Shown here: positions 59,972 to 64,000 of the stretch, piece after piece
How positions within the stretch are numbered: position 1 is the stretch's first letter
Layout of the letters: each line of letters begins with the position of its first letter
From: Streptomyces sp. L-9-10
GTDB lineage: Bacteria > Actinomycetota > Actinomycetes > Streptomycetales > Streptomycetaceae
Assembly (NCBI RefSeq): GCF_004151105.1
Contig: NZ_PHRF01000005.1
Location: 1 to 64,000, forward strand
Reading direction: 5' to 3'
DNA length: 64,000 bases
The notes under the pieces: model-generated
What the model was told of the DNA's origin: nothing
Seen by the model: the letters and a program-made list of their open reading frames with translations, nothing else
The model's database searches: none
Position numbers and translations under genes: made by a program

Positions 59972-60381
59972 GATGACGAGACGCCCTTTCGGTAGAAGTC
60001 GATCTTCCGTTCAATGGCGGCCAGATGATTCTGGGTCACTTTGAGCTGTTCGAGGACGCGCTCACGGTGCTGCTCCAGCACGGCCAGCCGCTCGGCCTCG
60101 TTGCCCTCGTACCGGCAGATCTCGGTGAAGGCGCGGATGTCACGGATCGGCATACCGGTGCCGCGCAGCATGACGATCCCGGCGAGCCAGCGGAGATCCT
60201 GGGCGAAGTAGCGCCGCTGGCCCGAGGGCGCGCGATCGGCGGGGAACGCCGTCAGCCCCTCGCGTTCGTAGTACCGGAGGGTGTCGACGCTCAGGCCGCA
60301 GGCCGCCGCGGCTTCGCCGATCGTCAGTCCGCCGTGCGGAATCTCCACTTCCGGCTCCAGCCGGGGAACCACTGAACTCAT
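59968..60381 (-). CDS. MerR-family regulator
   Basis: The 137-residue protein has the MerR helix-turn-helix TIGEAAAACGLSVDTLRYYEREGL, wing GQRRYFAQDLRWLAGIVMLRGTGMPIRDIRAF, and a C-terminal dimerisation coil. No metal-binding cysteines are seen. It controls its own operon through the 20-bp palindrome upstream. Confidence 0.92.
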   Translation of the reverse strand: MSSVVPRLEPEVEIPHGGLTIGEAAAACGLSVDTLRYYEREGLTAFPADRAPSGQRRYFAQDLRWLAGIVMLRGTGMPIRDIRAFTEICRYEGNEAERLAVLEQHRERVLEQLKVTQNHLAAIERKIDFYRKGVSSS

Positions 60382-60395
60382 GCCTCAAGCGTCCA

Positions 60396-60419
60396 CCCTG
60401 GAGCGCGCTCCAGGGCAAC
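60396..60419 (-). promoter_or_regulatory. MerR operator inside a 19-bp spacer
   Basis: CCCTGGAGCGCGCTCCAGGG at 60396-60415 is a perfect 20-bp palindrome. On the minus strand TTGCCC (60419-60414) and GACGCT are separated by 19 bp, with most of the palindrome between them. The start codon follows six bases after the -10-like hexamer, so the mRNA may be leaderless. Confidence 0.82.
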
Positions 60420-60526
60420 CGGAACCGGCGGACCCGCGAGGGCGGGGCCGAGGACCGGACCCGCTCGCCGGATCCGCGCGCCGCCGTGGCAGTGTGGTCG
60501 CCCGACCGCTGACGCGAGGAGAAACC

Positions 60527-61126
60527 ATGGGCGAGAGCGCCGAGGGAACAAGCACGGAATCATGTCTCGGGCTCACCGACTGGACGTGGCTGAACCGGCC
60601 CGCCCAGTGGGCCGCGTACGACGACGCCCTGGACATCACCACGGAGCCGGACACGGATTTCTGGGTGACCACGCACTACGGCTTCGTACGGGACACGGGA
60701 CACGCCCTGCTGAGGCCGGTGCCCGCGAACTTCCGGCTGCGCGTCACGTTCTCCGGTGACTACCGCGAACAGTACGACCAGGCCGGGCTGTTGCTGCGGC
60801 TCGACGAGAAGAACTGGATCAAGACCGGCATCGAGTACGTCGACGGCCGGCAGCAGCTCAGCGCCGTCGTCACACGCGAGGTGTCGGACTGGAACGTCGT
60901 ACCGCTCGCCCACCTCACCGACACCCCGGCACCGGTGACCGTCGAACTGCGGCGCGAGGGCGACACCGTGACCATCCTCTACGGTCTCGACGGCGAGCCC
61001 GGGACGATGCTGCGGCTCGCCTACTTCCCGCCGGGGGCGGCCGCGCAGGCCGGACCGATGTGCGCGTCACCCGACGGCACAGGCTTCACCACGCGGTTCA
61101 CGGCGCTGGGCCTCGAAACGGCCTGA
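60527..61126 (+). CDS. DUF1349 concanavalin-like fold protein
   Basis: The 199-residue protein follows the DUF1349 pattern: TEPDTDFWVTTHYGFVRDTGHALL, YDQAGLLLRLDEKNWIKTGIEYVDG and GPMCASPDGTGFTTRFTAL. The fold is concanavalin-like. No signal peptide was seen. GAGGAGA precedes the ATG. Confidence 0.88.
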   Translation: MGESAEGTSTESCLGLTDWTWLNRPAQWAAYDDALDITTEPDTDFWVTTHYGFVRDTGHALLRPVPANFRLRVTFSGDYREQYDQAGLLLRLDEKNWIKTGIEYVDGRQQLSAVVTREVSDWNVVPLAHLTDTPAPVTVELRREGDTVTILYGLDGEPGTMLRLAYFPPGAAAQAGPMCASPDGTGFTTRFTALGLETA

Positions 61127-61292
61127 TCCGGGGGCGAGCGGAGCGGCCGGGCCCGGCGGCGCGGCCCGTTCCGGCCCCGGGTGCGGCTGTGCGGGCCCTC
61201 TGGCGCGGGGCGTGGCCCGACGCTTTGCTTGTCGGGTCCCGCCGTCTCCGAGCCTCACCTCCCGCAGCCTTCGACCGCCGAGGAGTCCCGCC

Positions 61293-62642
61293 ATGCCGAC
61301 TGTCCCCGTACCCGGTCCGCGCCGACTGCCGTTCGTCGGTAATCTGCCCGCCTTCGCGCGCGATCCGCTCGGTTTCTTCACCCGGCTGCGCGGCCACGGT
61401 GACCTCGTCGAGTGGCGGCTCGGGCCGCAGCGGGCCCTGTTCCTCTCCCGTCCCGAGCACATCGGGGAGCTGCTCACGGGTATCGAGAGCGAGTACCGCC
61501 ACCCCCAGCTCGGCTGGGCGTTCAAGCTCGTTCTCGGCGACGGCGTCGTCACCTCGGAGGGACCGTCCTGGCGCCGCAAGCGCGCGCTCGTGCAGCCCGC
61601 CGTACGCCCCCGTCAGGTGCGGGGCCACGCGGAGACGATGACCGACTGCGCGGCCACGCTCGCGGAGTCCTGGCGGCCCGGTCAGCGTCTCGATGTGCGT
61701 GACGCGATGCTGGGGCTCACCCAGCGGATCGCCGTGCGGACGCTCTTCGGCGCCGACACCGTGGGTCGCGAGGCCACGATCGGACCGGCGATGGACATAG
61801 CGCAGCGGGCGATAGGCGACGAGTTCCGCGGCGTCACACTGTTTCTGCCGCCCTGGGTGCCCACTCCGGGCCGCCGGAAGCTGAAGCGGGCCGTCGCCGT
61901 CATCGACCGTGAGGTGGCCCATGTCACCGGGTTGCGCCGACGCGGCGGCGTGGAGCGCGACGATCTGCTGAGCCGGCTGCTCGCGGCCAGGGACGAACAG
62001 AACCGTCCGCTGACCGACAAGGAGATCCGGGACGAGGCGGTCACCCTCTATATCGGCGGGCACGAGACCACCGGCACCACGCTCACCTGGGCCTGGTATC
62101 TGCTCTCCCGGAACCCGGAGGCGCGGGCCAGGCTCACACAGGAACTCACCGACGCCCTCGGCGGCCGGGCGCCGGGCCATGACGATCTCCGGCTGCTGCC
62201 CTGGACCGAGCAGATCATCAAGGAGACACTGCGGCTCTATCCCCCGGTCTGGCTGATGACCGGGATCGCCACGGAGCGTTCGACACTGGACGGTCATCCG
62301 GTCGCGAAGGGCACGGTGCTCTGGTCCAGCCAGTGGAGTGCCCACCGCGACGCGCGCTGGTTCCCCGACCCGGAGGCGTTCCGTCCCGAGCGGTGGGACG
62401 CCGACGCGGCCGCCTCCGTACCTGACCACGCGTGGTTCCCGTTCGGCGGCGGTTCGCGTGCCTGTCTCGGGGCCAGATTCGCGATGGTGGAGGCCGTCCT
62501 CGTACTGGCCACGCTCGCGCAGCGCTTCCATATCGAGGTGGAGGGGGGCGAGATCCCGCCGCGCACGGGCCTCACCCTCCAGCCGTCACGCCCCGTACGC
62601 GGCACCCTCCGCGCCATCCGGAGCCGCCAGGACGCGGCCTGA
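61293..62642 (+). CDS. Cytochrome P450
   Basis: The 449-residue protein has the I-helix IGGHETTGTT, ExxR in KETLRLYPP, and haem loop FPFGGGSRACLGARFA. Length and motifs are closer to the long-chain and eukaryote-like P450 types (CYP102/CYP4 group) than to typical Streptomyces P450s. A proline-rich start (VPGPRRLPFVGN) is present. No redox partner is adjacent. Confidence 0.92.
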   Translation: MPTVPVPGPRRLPFVGNLPAFARDPLGFFTRLRGHGDLVEWRLGPQRALFLSRPEHIGELLTGIESEYRHPQLGWAFKLVLGDGVVTSEGPSWRRKRALVQPAVRPRQVRGHAETMTDCAATLAESWRPGQRLDVRDAMLGLTQRIAVRTLFGADTVGREATIGPAMDIAQRAIGDEFRGVTLFLPPWVPTPGRRKLKRAVAVIDREVAHVTGLRRRGGVERDDLLSRLLAARDEQNRPLTDKEIRDEAVTLYIGGHETTGTTLTWAWYLLSRNPEARARLTQELTDALGGRAPGHDDLRLLPWTEQIIKETLRLYPPVWLMTGIATERSTLDGHPVAKGTVLWSSQWSAHRDARWFPDPEAFRPERWDADAAASVPDHAWFPFGGGSRACLGARFAMVEAVLVLATLAQRFHIEVEGGEIPPRTGLTLQPSRPVRGTLRAIRSRQDAA

Positions 62643-62648
62643 GGGCTC

Positions 62649-62864
62649 TCAGAGACCGCGCTTCTTCGCGCTCTCCGCGGCCGCGCCCATGCCGAGGCCC
62701 GCCACGATCAGCACGAGGGACACATAGATCTCGTAGCCGTCGAAGTAGCTCATCCGCGCGACCAGCGACCAGAGTTCGAACCACCCGTCCGTCCATTCGT
62801 GCAGCAGTCCCCCCACGCCTTGGGACAAGAGGAGGAAACACAGGATTCCGCATACCGTCTTCAC
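62649..62864 (-). CDS. Small two-helix membrane protein
   Basis: The 71-residue protein has a hydrophobic start (VCGILCFLLLSQGVGGLL), a tryptophan-rich middle (WTDGWFELWSLV) and a second helix (YVSLVLIVAGLGMGAA) ending in SAKKRGL. Start and composition are convincing, but the family is unrecognised. It is convergent with the P450 gene; its stop lies six bases past the P450 stop. Confidence 0.75.
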   Translation of the reverse strand: MKTVCGILCFLLLSQGVGGLLHEWTDGWFELWSLVARMSYFDGYEIYVSLVLIVAGLGMGAAAESAKKRGL

Positions 62865-62975
62865 CCCTCAAGGCTAGAAAAGGCAAGCCCAGTACGGCTA
62901 TTGGCCTTCAGGAGCGGCCTCGGTGACCAAAGTCGCGAGCGCGCTCCCGCTCGCGTGTCCCAAAGTCGTCGCATG

Positions 62976-63011
62976 CGGTGGCCCCGCGCCCGGCCGGGCG
63001 CGGGGCCACCG
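62976..63011. terminator. Perfect 18-bp palindrome
   Basis: A 36-bp exact palindrome (62976-62993 with 62994-63011) lies just past the metallophosphoesterase stop and probably terminates it. Confidence 0.85.
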
Positions 63012-63022
63012 TACTCACCCGG

Positions 63023-64000
63023 TCACGCCGCCGGCGCGGCCGCGGCGGACGTTCCGGGGGCCGTCGCCGCGATCCTGATCTCCGCCCGCTGTGTGACGCC
63101 GTTGACCGTCACGGCGAGGACGACCGTGCCGGGCCGCAGAGCGGTGAGGGTGCCCGTCGACGGGTCGAACACCGCCGCGTGGCGTGGGCGGGCACCGTTC
63201 CGGTCGCGGATGAGGAGGTTCGGGGAGCCCGTCCAGTCGGCGCTGAGCGGGAAGCCGACGGGTACCGCTCTCGCCCCCTGGGTGACGGTCGCCGTGGCGC
63301 GGGCGCTGTGCCCGGGAGCCAGCACGGCCGGCACGTCCAGCGTGAGCGCGTCGGTGTGGGCGCGGGTCTGTACGGAGACCCAGTCCGGGCCGCCCTCCCA
63401 CGGGGCCAGCCGCGCGGCCGACTGCGCGCCCCGCGAGACCTGGTCGACACCGATGAGCGACCAGCCGGTGAACCCGCCCTCGTTCGCCGGGGCCGCGGGT
63501 GCCTTGCCCGAGTTCCCGTTGATCAGATACGGCACTCCGTTCACCCGCGACGCGTCGAAGACACCGACGTGGCTGCCGATGAATCCCGCGCCCTTGCCCG
63601 TCGTCCGGCGGAAGTCCGCGAGCCACTGTTCGAGGAGCGCCGCCTCCTTGCGGTCGCTCAGCTCGCTGGCCTTCTGGACGGTCGGATCGCGTGGCGGTAC
63701 GTGCTCGATCACCATCACCGAGCGGACCCGGTCGTCCTCGGCCGCCGCGTCCAACTGCTCCCGTACCGCCTTGATCTGCGCCAGGCCTCCGCCGCGCAGC
63801 GTCAGACTCGATGTGTCGAGGGTGAGGAAGCGGGTCCCCCGGTGGTCGAAGATCCGCTGGGCGGGGCCGAACCGGTCCACGAAGTTGTTGATCGTGCCGC
63901 CCATGACCTCGTGGTTGCCCGGTACGTAGTACCAGGGCAGTGCGTCGCCCAGTTCCTCGGCCAGGAGTGCTCCGGCGAAGGCGAGATCCGCCGGAGATCC
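63023..64000 (-). CDS. Metallophosphoesterase, 5' end outside the window
   Basis: The reading frame is open to the right edge. The edge sequence gives WYYVPGNHEV, the GNHE metal-binding motif of calcineurin-like phosphoesterases, and the later VIEHVPPRDP and FIGSHVGVF supply two more histidines. The last 120 residues form a beta-rich domain like a bacterial Ig or fibronectin fold (ATATVTQGARAVPVG, GTVVLAVTVNGVTQRAEI). It is likely a secreted phosphoesterase; the signal peptide would lie outside the window. Confidence 0.88.
   Translation of the reverse strand, partial: GSPADLAFAGALLAEELGDALPWYYVPGNHEVMGGTINNFVDRFGPAQRIFDHRGTRFLTLDTSSLTLRGGGLAQIKAVREQLDAAAEDDRVRSVMVIEHVPPRDPTVQKASELSDRKEAALLEQWLADFRRTTGKGAGFIGSHVGVFDASRVNGVPYLINGNSGKAPAAPANEGGFTGWSLIGVDQVSRGAQSAARLAPWEGGPDWVSVQTRAHTDALTLDVPAVLAPGHSARATATVTQGARAVPVGFPLSADWTGSPNLLIRDRNGARPRHAAVFDPSTGTLTALRPGTVVLAVTVNGVTQRAEIRIAATAPGTSAAAAPAA

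Noticed and set aside
1..64000. tRNA, rRNA, CRISPR array, insertion sequence or prophage
   Set aside because: No cloverleaf, array-like direct repeats, transposase or phage structural genes were recognised on either strand.

Overview
The window is high-GC (roughly 72%) DNA with very strong G/C at third codon positions, GTG/TTG starts, rare TTA codons, actinobacterial regulator families (SARP, gamma-butyrolactone receptor type TetR, MarR, FadR) and an RppA-type type III polyketide synthase. All of this points to a Streptomyces or close relative, probably an accessory or arm-proximal part of the chromosome. No rRNA, tRNA, CRISPR array, insertion sequence or phage gene was seen.

Left part (1-21 kb) is mainly metabolism and stress. 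It holds a malonate-use operon (matC-matB-carboxyltransferase) with a divergent FadR-type regulator, and a secreted ThuA-like protein behind a strong promoter with a DasR-like site. Several transporter/regulator and aldo-keto reductase/regulator pairs follow. Two cysteine-free ribosomal protein paralogues (L31 and L32) each sit behind a Zur-like box. Near L32 lie a histidine-rich duplicated peptide and a CooC-like ATPase. The part ends with metF.

Middle part (21-43 kb) is one biosynthetic gene cluster that I cannot match to a known product. A leftward operon of twelve tightly coupled genes encodes an alpha-oxoamine synthase, ketosynthase, dehydratase, amino-acid ligase, carrier protein, TrpD-, TrpA-, TrpF- and TrpC-like enzymes, an orphan ectoine-synthase-like cupin, an acyl-CoA dehydrogenase and a hydrolase. 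A second leftward operon holds ACP, FabH and FabG. A rightward arm holds a cyclopropane-synthase-like methyltransferase, a Baeyer-Villiger-type monooxygenase, a Tat-targeted FAD oxidase, an SRPBCC protein, a hydrolase and a phosphopantetheinyl transferase. A SARP with a TTA codon sits in the centre, and both divergent promoter regions carry 11-bp-period repeats of (G)TTGCG(C/T). The TrpD-like protein keeps its PRPP/metal motifs but appears to have lost the anthranilate-binding residues, and the TrpC-like protein has lost its phosphate-loop motif. The inferred logic is that Trp-pathway chemistry has been recruited to build a pyrrole-type ring on a non-anthranilate amine made from fatty-acid-like and aminoacyl-carrier intermediates.

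Right part (43-64 kb) is a mixture: a DUF1772/hemerythrin/NmrA group, an orphan type II PKS ketoreductase, two tandem gamma-butyrolactone receptor homologues without a synthase, PrsW-like and small membrane proteins, rppA with a cupin (naphthoquinone/flaviolin type chemistry), a P450 lacking the normal ExxR arginine, a BASS transporter, a serine hydrolase, a MerR/aldo-keto reductase operon, a second P450, and a metallophosphoesterase that runs off the right edge.
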